Positions 43,302 to 52,679 of a DNA stretch of 64,000 nt are shown here, piece by piece. Both the position numbers and the translations under genes were made by a program. This DNA is from Sphingomonas sp. Root710 (GTDB lineage: Bacteria; Pseudomonadota; Alphaproteobacteria; Sphingomonadales; Sphingomonadaceae). The stretch's first letter is position 1. Each line of letters starts with the position of its first letter. Below the pieces are notes generated by a model, which was given only the letters and a program-made list of their open reading frames with translations, had not been told where the DNA came from and ran no database searches. Location of the stretch: the NCBI RefSeq assembly GCF_001429065.1, contig NZ_LMIB01000012.1:855752-919751 (forward strand). The letters are read 5' to 3'.

Positions 43302-45041
43302 ATGCTGAGGCCTACCTCGCTCCTTCGTCTCACTCGACGGCGCCTGCGCTCGAGCGAGGGCTTTTTCATTCTTCTCGCGGTAGGCGTGGGCATTGCTGCC
43401 GGTCTTATCGCTGCGGCGCTCAGCGGCCTGACCCATCTCCTGCAGTCCATGCTTTATGATCTGAATTCCGATGCCCGTCTGAGCGGCCTCGCCACCTTAT
43501 CACCCATGCGATTGCTCGCTCTGCCGCTAGGCGGCGCGCTATTGGGGGGAACCATCCTGATTGTGGGCAAGCGCAAGCGCACCGCAATCGACGTGGTCGA
43601 AGCTAACGCTCTGCACGGCGGTCGAATCCCATTTCGCGACACGCTGCTGGTGTCCGGTCAGACTCTGATTTCCAACGGCTGTGGGGCATCGGTCGGCTTG
43701 GAGGCGGCTTATGCGCAGGCCGGCGGCGGGATGGCTTCACTGATCGGACAATGGTTCAACCTGCGTCGCAGCGATCTACGCGTGCTACTGGGCGCTGGAG
43801 CGGGCGCGGCGGTCGGCGCGGCCTTCGGCGCTCCGCTCGCTGGTGCCTTCTATGCTTTCGAGATCGTCATCGGGGCTTATACTCCAGCCAGCATCGCGCC
43901 CGTCGTAGCCGCTACCATTGCCGCTGTGATCACTGCTCGAACGCTGGGCGCGACACCCTATCTGATCGCCGCGACCAGCAGCCAGAACCTCGCCACGGTC
44001 GATTACCTTCTCTACGCCACACTGGGGTTGATCGCGGCCGAGATTGGTATCGCGCTCATGCGTCTCGTTTCGGTGGCCGAGACAGTCGTTCGGCGAAGCA
44101 GGTTACCGGAATGGTCGCGACCTATTTTAGGTGGCGCCATCCTTATTCCTATCGCTTTTGTCTCGCCACATGCGCTGTCCGCCGGCCATGGCGCGCTGCA
44201 TCTGACCATTGGGAGCTCGCTTGCTCTCAGTGCGCTCGTCTTGATTTTCCTCCTCAAATCACTCGCATCGATCGTCTCGCTGGGATTCGGCTTTCGTGGC
44301 GGACTGTTCTTTGCATCCCTGTTCCTCGGAGCTCTGCTCGGCGAAATTCTTGCCGGTCTATGGGCTCTTCTGCCAAGCGCCATCATACTCTCACCCGTCG
44401 ATGCCGCGTTGGTCGGCATGGCGGCGCTCGCGGTTGCCGTTGTCGGCGGTCCGATGACCATGTCGCTGCTGGTACTTGAGGCTACCCATGATTTTGGGAT
44501 CACGGCGGTCGTTTTGACCGCCACCTTATGTTCCAGCGCGCTGGTTCGGGAACGTTTCGGCTATTCTTTCTCGACGTGGCGTCTGCATCTGCGCGGTGAG
44601 GTGATCAAGAGCGCCCGCGATGTCGGATGGGTACGCCTGCTTACAGCGCGGCGGATGATGCGTCCCGCGCCAGCCACCGCCTCGCCAGCCTTGACCCTGT
44701 CGGCATTCAAAGCGCTTTTTCCTCTCGGCTCCACGAGTCGTGTGCTGCTGGAGGATGAAGCCGGACATTATGCCGGCCTGGTACCCACCGCCGCCGTCTA
44801 CGCCGACACCGGTGCCGATGACCGTCTCATCGCCGAATTGTCGATCCTAAAGGATGTCACCTTGTCTCCGGACATGCCGATCAGCGCGATCATGGTGCGC
44901 TTCGACAAGAGCGAGGCGGACGATCTAGCGGTTGTCGATGCGGAGGGCCGGATTCTCGGCATGCTCACCGAGAAATATGTCCGTAAACGCTACGCTGACG
45001 AGGTCGACCGGTCCCAGCGCGAGCTTTACGGAGAGGATTAG
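43302..45041 (+). CDS. ClC-family chloride channel/antiporter
   Basis: A 579-aa protein with the ClC membrane domain (~20-440) and a C-terminal region with CBS-like sequence (LTLSAFKALFPLGSTSRVLLED ... ISAIMVRFDKSEADDLAVVDAEGRILGMLTEKYVRKRY). Anion-path motifs: NGCGASVGLEAAYAQ near 125-140 (the Glu of the gating motif is retained), GFGFRGGLFFAS near 325-337, and GGPMTMSLLVLEAT near 388. It moves chloride, probably with proton exchange, in acid or osmotic stress. ATG 43302. Confidence 0.9.
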   Translation: MLRPTSLLRLTRRRLRSSEGFFILLAVGVGIAAGLIAAALSGLTHLLQSMLYDLNSDARLSGLATLSPMRLLALPLGGALLGGTILIVGKRKRTAIDVVEANALHGGRIPFRDTLLVSGQTLISNGCGASVGLEAAYAQAGGGMASLIGQWFNLRRSDLRVLLGAGAGAAVGAAFGAPLAGAFYAFEIVIGAYTPASIAPVVAATIAAVITARTLGATPYLIAATSSQNLATVDYLLYATLGLIAAEIGIALMRLVSVAETVVRRSRLPEWSRPILGGAILIPIAFVSPHALSAGHGALHLTIGSSLALSALVLIFLLKSLASIVSLGFGFRGGLFFASLFLGALLGEILAGLWALLPSAIILSPVDAALVGMAALAVAVVGGPMTMSLLVLEATHDFGITAVVLTATLCSSALVRERFGYSFSTWRLHLRGEVIKSARDVGWVRLLTARRMMRPAPATASPALTLSAFKALFPLGSTSRVLLEDEAGHYAGLVPTAAVYADTGADDRLIAELSILKDVTLSPDMPISAIMVRFDKSEADDLAVVDAEGRILGMLTEKYVRKRYADEVDRSQRELYGED

Positions 45042-45114
45042 CGTCCAATTCTCTGACGCGCGAGCGAATGCAATTGCCGCTGCCTGCCCGACCATCGGCG
45101 ACCCCTTAGCTCTA

Positions 45115-45127
45115 CGCAGGGCCTGCG
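45115..45127. terminator. CGCAGG-G-CCTGCG hairpin
   Basis: A 6-bp palindrome lying between the convergent ClC and integrase genes, inside a longer GGCC/GGCC pairing. Weak candidate for a bidirectional terminator. Confidence 0.3.
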
Positions 45128-45191
45128 GAGGCCGTTAATGATCGGTTCCATCGACCTGCATATCGACCGTCTCAGGCTGAAGCCGTCAATT

Positions 45192-46439
45192 TTAAATCGC
45201 CCGGCTAATGACGCCAATCTTGCCATCAAGCGCGCCAGCAATTTCCTCGGAAACTTGATCGGCGGCAAGAACCAGCGCTCGATCGAGATGGATATAGCGC
45301 TGAGTCACCCCGCGACCTGCATGACCGAGAAGGCCAGCAATTGTGAGCTCAGAAAAGCCCATGTCTCCGGCAACGCTCGCGAAAGTGTGCCGCAGGACAT
45401 GCGGAGTGACGCCTTCTATCCTTGCGATCGCACATAGGCGGTCTAGCACTCGCACCACCCCGACGAAATGTCCGTCGCTAATCTCGCTCGGGAACATGAA
45501 TGGATTGCCGCGCCGCGCGACCTGCGCGGCGAGCACGCGCACCGCAGCCGATCCGATAGCGCGAACCTGCTTGCCCGATTTTGTCATTGGGAAATCGACT
45601 GAAGAGTGGTCGAGTTGCGCCCAAGAGCGATGAAGCCCTAACGCTTCCATCCGCCGGAAGCCCGTCAGGAGCATAAACCGTATCGCGTCTAGTGCGACCG
45701 GCGGCTCTTCGGTCGCCGCACGCAATGCGACGCCCAGACGACCGATTTCCTCGAGGGAGAGGCGACGCTCTCGTTTGTTATCAACCGAAATTTTGCGCAC
45801 GCCTCGCGCGGGATTGCGCTCGACAATCCCCCAGCGCGCAGCTTGCTCGAAAATAGTGTGCAGCATACCAACGGCGCGTCCAGCGACCCCGGCGCCGCCC
45901 GTCGTTTTACCGCCGCGCCCCTTCCAGGCCTTTGCCGTCTTGCCCGACGATACATCGGCCTGAAACTTCTCTAGGTCGGCGATCGTCAGGCTGTCGACGC
46001 GACGATTGCCGATCAGTGGTTTCACATGGATGTCGATGCGGCTTTTGTCGAGCGCGAGCGTCGCCTTAGCGATCGGCCGCCGGCGACGACCAAGCAGTTC
46101 TCCACTCTCCGACGCGTCAATGTACCAATCGCAAACTTCTGAGACGGTAGGCTTGCGGCGAGCGGCCTGCCTCACTTCCGCCGGGTCACCACCTTGCGTT
46201 ATCTCAGCGAGCTTTTGGATGGCGAGTTTACGCGCAGCATCGGGGGTAAGGACTGATGCTGACCCGAGGGTCAGTCGCCGACTGCGGCCTTCCGCATTAC
46301 GATACTGCAGAACAAATGCTCGAGCGCCTGACGGCTTTATTCGTACACCGAAGCCTCGAAGCTCGCCGTCCCACGCCATCACGTCCCGCCCGGCGATGGG
46401 TCTGAGCTGATCGAGTATTTGCTTAGTGAGCTTCGCCAC
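45192..46439 (-). CDS. int: Tyrosine-type integrase (tRNA-Gly island)
   Basis: A 415-aa phage/island integrase. The DUF4102-like arm-binding N-terminus (AWDGELRGFGVRIKPSGARAFVLQYR) is followed by a SAM-like core-binding domain. The catalytic domain has Arg in LLTGFRRMEAL, His-x-x-Arg in TPHVLRHTFAS, His in LLGHAGRG, and the nucleophile Tyr in VTQRYIHLDR. Start GTG 46439 lies seven bases after AGGAGA. It ends at the island's right margin, 180 bases from a tRNA-Gly 3' fragment, which identifies its likely target. Repeats upstream may be arm sites. Confidence 0.9.
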   Translation of the reverse strand: MAKLTKQILDQLRPIAGRDVMAWDGELRGFGVRIKPSGARAFVLQYRNAEGRSRRLTLGSASVLTPDAARKLAIQKLAEITQGGDPAEVRQAARRKPTVSEVCDWYIDASESGELLGRRRRPIAKATLALDKSRIDIHVKPLIGNRRVDSLTIADLEKFQADVSSGKTAKAWKGRGGKTTGGAGVAGRAVGMLHTIFEQAARWGIVERNPARGVRKISVDNKRERRLSLEEIGRLGVALRAATEEPPVALDAIRFMLLTGFRRMEALGLHRSWAQLDHSSVDFPMTKSGKQVRAIGSAAVRVLAAQVARRGNPFMFPSEISDGHFVGVVRVLDRLCAIARIEGVTPHVLRHTFASVAGDMGFSELTIAGLLGHAGRGVTQRYIHLDRALVLAADQVSEEIAGALDGKIGVISRAI

Positions 46440-46450
46440 CGTCACTCTCC

Positions 46451-46497
46451 TGCTTACCCGAGCCCAACATAGCAGTCGGGTAAGCAATGGGTAAGCA
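46451..46497. repeat. GGTAAGCA repeats upstream of int
   Basis: TGCTTACCCGA (46451-46461) and TCGGGTAAGCA (46476-46486) form an 11-bp inverted repeat. A third copy GGGTAAGCA follows directly (46489-46497), and CGTAAGCAG recurs near 46551. This is the layout of integrase arm or regulator sites in an attachment region. Confidence 0.6.
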
Positions 46498-46616
46498 GAT
46501 AATAGCAATCTCAGGCGTCCGCAGTGGTAAAGCGGACCCGTAACGTTTTACGTAAGCAGTTGTTTTATAATGTTTCTTATTAGTCTATCGCAGCCAGGCG
46601 AAATTCCCGGAGCCAA

Positions 46617-46661
46617 TTGCCAAGGTTGGGGTCGAGGGTTCGAATCCCTTCGCCCGCTCCA
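46617..46661 (+). other. attR: 3' fragment of tRNA-Gly(GCC)
   Basis: These 45 bases match tRNA-Gly(GCC) from the anticodon loop TTGCCAA through the stem GGTTG, variable loop, T arm (GAGGG-TTCGAAT-CCCTT), acceptor CGCCCGC, discriminator T and CCA. The 5' half of the tRNA is absent, as the bases to the left do not fold as D arm or acceptor. A 3' tRNA half beside an integrase gene is the usual island end. Because the fragment runs 5' to 3' rightwards, the element lies to its left. Confidence 0.85.
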
Positions 46662-47359
46662 GTTTTCCGGACTGAATTTGGGTAGCTTCGTGCTCACCCA
46701 GCCGGATTGCGTTAGCCGGATAAGCGAGGCTAAGCTCCGTCGATCCAGCTCGGGCGTGCGGATGAAGTTCGCGCCCTACCCGCTGGCGGTCGAATTGCCC
46801 CCTAACATTGCTCGGGTTCCTCGCTACGCCGTGTCACGGCTGCCGTGATCCGCATATCCGTTCCATCGGAGGATACGCGACGATCCATCTGAGGCCGACC
46901 CTCACGATTTTGTCCAATGTGCACGTTACGAGCAGTCTTAACCCGTCGCCGCGCACGCTCGAAACGCTTCGTGTAGTGAGCGGAGGGCAGGCTCGCCGAC
47001 GAGCAGCATATACGCGATCGCTATGTCTGGAACGCCCTTCAGCTTTCCGAGCTATATGCATTCGATAAGAGCGGCAAATGCAGACCGAGGGGACTCGCGT
47101 CGCCCGGCGGCCGTGGTCGCGGCTCGAGTGCAGATTGCATTCAGCCGAGCGCGCCACCCGCCCGGTTGTCTAGACGGGCAACTTGATGAAAGCGGCCTTC
47201 GACCGGTTCAAATAGCCGGCGAAGAAGTGCTCAAGCAGCTTTCCGCTTGGTTTAGTCATGAAGCGCGCATCAGCCGTTTCCGGCCCATGCTGCGCGTTCT
47301 TAAAGCGTGGCGCCCGCTCTGCACGATGCGATCGGCAGAGCGGGCACCCATCCCGCCGG
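46662..47359. other. Chromosomal side of island boundary; no gene seen
   Basis: About 700 bases. The overlapping open frames (46808-47068, 47023-47454) do not look like protein. Possibly decayed sequence flanking the island. The TonB receptor terminator lies at its right edge. Confidence 0.45.
47312..47345 (-). terminator. Terminator of the TonB receptor gene
   Basis: GCCCGCTCTGC and GCAGAGCGGGC make an 11-bp stem with a 12-base loop, 14 bases past the receptor stop on the - strand. No long U-tract follows. Confidence 0.6.
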
Positions 47360-49783
47360 TCAATAATGGAAACGAACGTCCACGCCGACGCGGCGAGGCG
47401 TCAGCACGCCGAGGGCGTAATAGCGTTCCACGACATTGGTGCGGACCTGGTTGAACGAGCTCTTGTCGTTGCCGATCGCCGTAACCGCATATTTGTCGAA
47501 GATATTGTCGGCGAACAGCATGACCTCGAAGGCCTTGGCCCTGTAGGTCACCGAAGCACGGTGCGTCACATAACCCGGAATGACCTCGCCATTGCCGCGC
47601 AGGCCGACCCGCGAATAGATGTTGCCCGTATAGAGCGCGGTCCAGTTCGCCTCGATGCTGCGATCGTCGCCGAGCGGCATGGTGTAGGTCGCCTGCAACG
47701 TCCCCGAATTCTTGGTCGAGCCGGGCAGACGATCGCCGTCAAAGGCCGCGAATTTAGTGCCCTGGCTGACGACCAGTCCCGGCGCATCCCGCGTGAGATG
47801 GGCGTCATTATAGGCATAGGTGCCTTGCAGGAGAAGGTTCGGAGTGACCTGAAGCGCGGCCGACCCCTCGATGCCGCTTGAGACCGCCTTGCCGGCAGCC
47901 GCAGTGATGCCGACGCCGCCGTTCACGGTGCGGCTGGGCACCTGGATGTCGGTCCATGCGATGTCGAACGCGCTCAGCGTGAAGCGGAGCCTGCGATCGA
48001 ACAGCGCGCCCCTGATGCCAAGCTCCATGTTGCGGGTCTTGTCGGGGCCGAATTCCAGCTCGTCGGGCAGCGCGCAGACATTCTGGCCCGGCGGCAGCGG
48101 CTGGACGCAAGGCGCGACCCGATTCACGCCGCCGACGCGATAGCCGGTGCTGTAGGTGAAATAAGCCATCAGGTCGGAGCTGAACTTGTAAGAGGTGTTC
48201 AGCTTCCACACCATGCCGTCATCCCGCGTATCGCCCGAGCGGATCTGGCTCGGGTCCACCGCCGTCGACGGATAGGGTGTGCGGGCTATGCCGCCGCCAA
48301 ACAGCGGAGTATCCGCGCCGCCGGAAACCGAGGCGTCATATTTGAAATAGCGCAGACCGCCGGTCACCTGCCAGGCGTCGGTCAGCTTGTAGCTGAGTTC
48401 GCCATAGATCGCCTTTTCCTTGGTCTTGTTGTCGACCACGGTGATATATTCGAGATCGTCCGGCCGGTTGACCCCGGCGAAGGCCGCGAAGCCGGGCGTA
48501 TATTCGAAATAATCGGCGGCATATTTCAGCTTGTTGTAGAAAGCGCCAACCACCCAGCTGAATGGCCCGCCATGGGTCGAGACCAGCCGGATCTCCTGAT
48601 CGAACTGCTTATAGTCCTCGTCGAGGTTACTGTAGGACGAGAAGGCCGGGAACGCCTCATAGCCATAGTTCAGGTCGAGCAAATTATCGGTGTTGTCGCG
48701 GGTGGTGCGGATATTCTGCCGCGTATAGGCGGTCGTGCTGACCAGCTGCGCCACCTCGCCCAGGTTGATGTAGACTTCGGCCGAATAGAGGCTGGAATCG
48801 CGGTTCACCGGCTCGCGATAGCGCCATGGCCCTTCATAGCGCCCGGTGCCGAGAACACCGGCGCCATTGGCCTGGCGCCCATCGGTGTTAGTCTTCTGAT
48901 AGGCGTAGGTCAGATAGGCTTTGATATCTGGATTGGCCTGAAGCAGCAGCGTGTTGCGCGTGGTGAAGGTATGTTCGAAGTTCAGGTCGCGCCCGCGCTT
49001 GAAGTTGGCCGCATAATCGGCCGGCGTTCCGAACGAGCCCTGCGCCGCGGTGGGGCCGCGAACCGGCTGCGGATTGGAAACGCCCGGCTGTTGGAGCAGA
49101 TAGTTATAATCGATGAAGCCGGGATTGTCGTAATAGCCGACGACCGACCGGAACGCGATGTGGTCCGCGACGATCGGCACGTTGACGGTCGCGTCCCCGG
49201 TCAGGCCGATGTCCTTGCTGTGGGACTCGGCGAAGGTGCGGCCATGAAGATCGACGCTGAGCCGATTGGTGTTGGGACGGCCGGGGATATAGCGGACTGC
49301 GCCCGCCAGCGTTCCAAGGCCATAGAGCGTGCCCTGCGGCCCCTGCAGCACCTCGACGCGGTCGATATCGATCAGCTTGAAGTCCAGATAGAGCGGGACT
49401 TCGCCGAGATAGACGCCCACCGAGGTGTTCGAGCTCGCGCCGCTGACCGAGACGCTGCTGGAATTGGCGGCGGAAATACCGCGAAGGATGATGTTGCCCG
49501 TGGAAGACGGACCGGTGTCGACGACGGTTACGCCGGGCGTCAGCGCCGCCAGCGAGCGGACGTCATCGGCGCGCTGCCTGGACAGATCATCGGAGGTCAC
49601 GGCGGTGATGTTGATCGGCGCATCCTTCAGGGCGACCGAGCGGCGCGTCGCCGTCACGACGATCTCGTCGGGGGCCACGACCTTATCCTGGCTGTCCGCG
49701 GCTTGATCCTGGGCCAGCGCGGGCGCAGCGAGCCCGGCGAGGATCGTCGCTCCGAGCAAAGACGCCTTGTAGAAACCGATCAT
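47360..49783 (-). CDS. TonB-dependent receptor
   Basis: An 807-aa outer-membrane transporter. Signal peptide ~1-24 (ASLLGATILAGLAAPALAQ); TonB box near DEIVVTATRRS; plug with LRGISAANSSSVSVSG and RVEVLQGPQGTLYGLGTLAGAVRY; barrel to the C-terminal RFHY. There is no STN domain, so it does not signal through FecR. With the LysR, sulfotransferase, peptidase and OPT genes to its right it probably imports a peptide or peptide-like substrate, by context only. Start ATG 49783. Confidence 0.9.
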   Translation of the reverse strand: MIGFYKASLLGATILAGLAAPALAQDQAADSQDKVVAPDEIVVTATRRSVALKDAPINITAVTSDDLSRQRADDVRSLAALTPGVTVVDTGPSSTGNIILRGISAANSSSVSVSGASSNTSVGVYLGEVPLYLDFKLIDIDRVEVLQGPQGTLYGLGTLAGAVRYIPGRPNTNRLSVDLHGRTFAESHSKDIGLTGDATVNVPIVADHIAFRSVVGYYDNPGFIDYNYLLQQPGVSNPQPVRGPTAAQGSFGTPADYAANFKRGRDLNFEHTFTTRNTLLLQANPDIKAYLTYAYQKTNTDGRQANGAGVLGTGRYEGPWRYREPVNRDSSLYSAEVYINLGEVAQLVSTTAYTRQNIRTTRDNTDNLLDLNYGYEAFPAFSSYSNLDEDYKQFDQEIRLVSTHGGPFSWVVGAFYNKLKYAADYFEYTPGFAAFAGVNRPDDLEYITVVDNKTKEKAIYGELSYKLTDAWQVTGGLRYFKYDASVSGGADTPLFGGGIARTPYPSTAVDPSQIRSGDTRDDGMVWKLNTSYKFSSDLMAYFTYSTGYRVGGVNRVAPCVQPLPPGQNVCALPDELEFGPDKTRNMELGIRGALFDRRLRFTLSAFDIAWTDIQVPSRTVNGGVGITAAAGKAVSSGIEGSAALQVTPNLLLQGTYAYNDAHLTRDAPGLVVSQGTKFAAFDGDRLPGSTKNSGTLQATYTMPLGDDRSIEANWTALYTGNIYSRVGLRGNGEVIPGYVTHRASVTYRAKAFEVMLFADNIFDKYAVTAIGNDKSSFNQVRTNVVERYYALGVLTPRRVGVDVRFHY

Positions 49784-50003
49784 AATTCCCCCTTACCTCC
49801 CTTATGGCGGCAGTTCGGCAAGCAGAGCGCCAGCCGTCGCGGCCGAGATCGAATTAAGCCGGCAGCCCGCCCCGTATGACGTTATTGGCTTGGGGTAGAC
49901 GTGGGCGATCCCGATCAAGGCACAGTCGCAATCGCTACTGTTGGGCAAGGTGTTTGTGTATTCCAGCTTATAATACTAAACCCTATTAAGGAGGGCTAAA
50001 CCG

Positions 50004-50909
50004 ATGCTGGACTACGCCTCGCTGGCAGCCGTCGCCCGGATCGTGCGGGATGGAAGCTTCGAACGGGCTGCGACCAGCCTGGGCGTCACCACGTCTGCGA
50101 TATCCCAGCGCGTCCGCGCGCTGGAGGAACGGCTCGGTACGGTGCTGATCGTCCGTGGGCAGCCCTGCAAGGCGACCGAGCTCGGCCGCCGGCTCTGCGC
50201 CCATTTCGAACGCGTCAGCCTGCTGGAAGACGAACTGATAACCGACCTGCCCGATCTGTCGAGCTTGTCGCGCCAGGCACCGACGATCAGGATCGCGGTC
50301 AATGCTGACAGCCTGGCCGCCTGGTTCCTGCCCGCCGCCGCGGCCTTCTACGGGGCGACCGGGGCTTTGGTCGATCTGGTCAAGGATCGCGAGGAACTCA
50401 CCGCAGAATATCTTCGCCGGGGCGAGGTCTTCGCGGCGGTCACGAGCGATCAGACGCCGATCCAGGGGTGCAAGCGGTCGGCCCTGGGCGCGTTGCGCTA
50501 TGTCGCGACGGCGACGCCCGAATTCGTGGACAGATGGTTCGCCGAGGGTGTCAACGAGGCCTCGCTCTCGACCGCGCCGATGTTGCGCTTCGATCCGCGG
50601 GACAGGCTGCAATCCCGATGGCTCGGCAAGGGAGCCGGTCTCGACTTCACGGCGCCGACCCACTTCATCTCCTCGCCGCATGGCTATGTCGAAGCCTCGC
50701 TGCTGGGCATGGGGTGGGGCATGAATCCGCTGGAGCTCGTCCGGGATCACCTTAGCGAAGGCCGGTTGGTCGAACTGACGCCGGGCCGATATATCGACAT
50801 CGATCTATATTGGCATTGGGCGCGCGTGGGCGGGCGGCTGCTCGACGAACTGACCGAAAAGGTCCGCCAGCGCGCCGGCAAGTCGCTGATCCCGCCCAAG
50901 CGCAGCTGA
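50004..50909 (+). CDS. LysR-family regulator, ArgP type
   Basis: A 301-aa regulator. The N-terminal winged helix reads LAAVARIVRDGSFERAATSLGVTTSAISQRVRALEERLGTVLIVRGQPCKATELGRRL; the phrase RGQPC is characteristic of the ArgP/IciA subgroup. The co-inducer domain follows. ArgP normally drives the amino-acid exporter LysE, but no LysE gene is adjacent. It is divergent from the TonB receptor and may regulate it in response to an amino acid released from the imported peptide. Start ATG 50004. Confidence 0.85.
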   Translation: MLDYASLAAVARIVRDGSFERAATSLGVTTSAISQRVRALEERLGTVLIVRGQPCKATELGRRLCAHFERVSLLEDELITDLPDLSSLSRQAPTIRIAVNADSLAAWFLPAAAAFYGATGALVDLVKDREELTAEYLRRGEVFAAVTSDQTPIQGCKRSALGALRYVATATPEFVDRWFAEGVNEASLSTAPMLRFDPRDRLQSRWLGKGAGLDFTAPTHFISSPHGYVEASLLGMGWGMNPLELVRDHLSEGRLVELTPGRYIDIDLYWHWARVGGRLLDELTEKVRQRAGKSLIPPKRS

Positions 50910-50930
50910 ACGATCCGTCCGACAGGGCGG

Positions 50931-52508
50931 CTATTCGACAGCTATGCCCTGCTGCTCGAAGAAACGCCTGACCGGTTCCAACGCGGCCGCGTGACGGCGC
51001 CACTTGCCCATCGAGTCGCGATAGATGGGCCGCCGCACCTGGGCGGCGCTCGGCGTCGAGACGGCCGCGCTGTTGGCATGGAAGGACAGGCAGGCGTCCG
51101 ACCAGGGAAGTTCGCAATGCTCCAGGAGACGCCGGGTTTCGCTTTCCTGATCGTCGACCAGCTTTTCGTACTGCACCTCGAGGATCCGGCCGGGAAACAG
51201 GTCGCGCCACAACCGCATCAGGCGGTCGAACCTCCGATAATAGGCCGCGATGTCCAACAGGCTATAGCTATAGTCATAATAGCGGGACGAAATCGCGAAC
51301 AGGTTCCGGAAATTGGCGAACACCGTGTCCATCGGATTGCGGCGCAGGCAGATGATCGGCGCATCGGGCAGGGCCTGCGCAATGAAGCTCACATACAGGA
51401 AGTTTCCCGGAAATTTGTCGACGAAGCGCTTATCCGGCTGGCGGCGATGCGCCTTCGCCTTCTCCATGTAGAGGCGGCCGATATCGGCATGATCCGCCAA
51501 GGCGGCGGCGCTGAGCGTGGCGGCGTCGAGGACTGTGCGGCTGGGCGTTCCGGAAACGGCCTTCACCGCGAGCGGCATGGCCTGAAGCTCGCCCGCGCTC
51601 TCCACGTCGGGATGGGAGGACAGGATGCGATCGACCAGCGTTGTCCCCGTTCTCGGCATGCCGATGATGAAGATCGGCGCGGATTCCCGACCGGGGGCCG
51701 CCGTCCGCCTGGCCGCCGTCCGTTCGACCGCGTCGAAAATCTCTGCGTCGCGTGAGAAATCATAGGACAGGGCACGACGATGATCGTCATTCACCTGACG
51801 AAGGGTTTCAAACGCCCCGGAGTGATCGTCGAGATCTTCGAGTTCCTTGGCCAGGGCGTAGCCAAGCTGCAGGCGATCGACCGGATCGGCAGCCGTCCGC
51901 AGTGCAGCGCGCAAGGGTGCGACATGGTTGGCCGCCGCGGTCTGCCTGCGCAGGCCCGACAGCAGATGATAGGCGCGTCCATTGCCCGGCGAGAGCGCCA
52001 GCAGCTTTGCCAATGTCCCCTCGGCATCGGCAGTGCGGCCGACGAAGCTCAAGGCCGCCGCATGATTGTAGAGAAAGGCGACGTTGCCAGGCGCCAATCG
52101 TACGGCTTCGGCAAAATGCGGCAGCGAAGCCGGATGGTCGCCCAGCCGGGCATAGACGCAGCCGATCGTGTCCAGGCTCAAGGCATCCTCGGGCAGCGCC
52201 TGTTCCGCGCGACGCAGCGCCGCCGCCGCATCCTCGTCCTGGCGCACCAACACATATAGCCTGGCCAGTTGCGCCAGATATTCGCCCCGGCCGTCGAGAA
52301 GCGCGGCTGTCTCGATCGATGCGATTGCCGAGCGGATGCGCCCCGTTTCGGCATCGGCCAGCCCCAGCAGGAAATGCCCCTCTGCAGCGTCGGGTTCGGC
52401 CGCTACCCATTGGGCGGCGCGATCCCGGGCGGATTGCCAATCCGCGCGAGCGATCATGCCGCGGATCGAAACCGCCGACGTCGAGGGTGCATTGTTCATA
52501 AAAGTCAT
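50931..52508 (-). CDS. TPR-containing sulfotransferase
   Basis: A 525-aa two-part protein. Residues ~10-240 contain several TPR units (AEGHFLLGLADAETGRIRSAIASIETAALL, LDTIGCVYARLGDHPASLPHFAEAVRLAPG). The C-terminal sulfotransferase has the 5'-phosphosulfate loop IFIIGMPRTGTTLVDRILSSHP and the 3'-phosphate region ICLRRNPMDTVFANF. Such proteins often accompany TonB receptors in sphingomonads, but the acceptor is unknown. Start ATG 52508 chosen by a weak GGA; ATG 52520 also fits. Confidence 0.85.
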   Translation of the reverse strand: MTFMNNAPSTSAVSIRGMIARADWQSARDRAAQWVAAEPDAAEGHFLLGLADAETGRIRSAIASIETAALLDGRGEYLAQLARLYVLVRQDEDAAAALRRAEQALPEDALSLDTIGCVYARLGDHPASLPHFAEAVRLAPGNVAFLYNHAAALSFVGRTADAEGTLAKLLALSPGNGRAYHLLSGLRRQTAAANHVAPLRAALRTAADPVDRLQLGYALAKELEDLDDHSGAFETLRQVNDDHRRALSYDFSRDAEIFDAVERTAARRTAAPGRESAPIFIIGMPRTGTTLVDRILSSHPDVESAGELQAMPLAVKAVSGTPSRTVLDAATLSAAALADHADIGRLYMEKAKAHRRQPDKRFVDKFPGNFLYVSFIAQALPDAPIICLRRNPMDTVFANFRNLFAISSRYYDYSYSLLDIAAYYRRFDRLMRLWRDLFPGRILEVQYEKLVDDQESETRRLLEHCELPWSDACLSFHANSAAVSTPSAAQVRRPIYRDSMGKWRRHAAALEPVRRFFEQQGIAVE

Positions 52509-52679
52509 GCTTCCATCCATCGGACGACTTCGAACCTTGCTGGGTCCGGCAGGCGATTGCCATTTAGATCCGCTTAATGTGCTTTAGCCTTTTTAGATCG
52601 ACGGCGCAGGACTGAGCCGGTCAGACCCGCTAGATAGCCTTGGGCGATCTGCGGCGCCTTGCAAGATTAAGGATGGACG

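Noticed and set aside
46617-46661. Complete functional tRNA gene
   Set aside because: The 5' acceptor strand, D arm and 5' anticodon stem are missing, so it cannot be a working tRNA.
46570-46848. 92-codon frame across the tRNA fragment
   Set aside because: Covers the tRNA-Gly 3' sequence and has no domain; the tRNA match explains the conserved bases.
47023-47454. 143-codon frame on the + strand at the island edge
   Set aside because: Low-complexity, no ribosome site, and it runs into the receptor gene's antisense strand.
48572-49879. 435-codon open frame on the + strand
   Set aside because: Antisense to the TonB receptor with no recognisable content.
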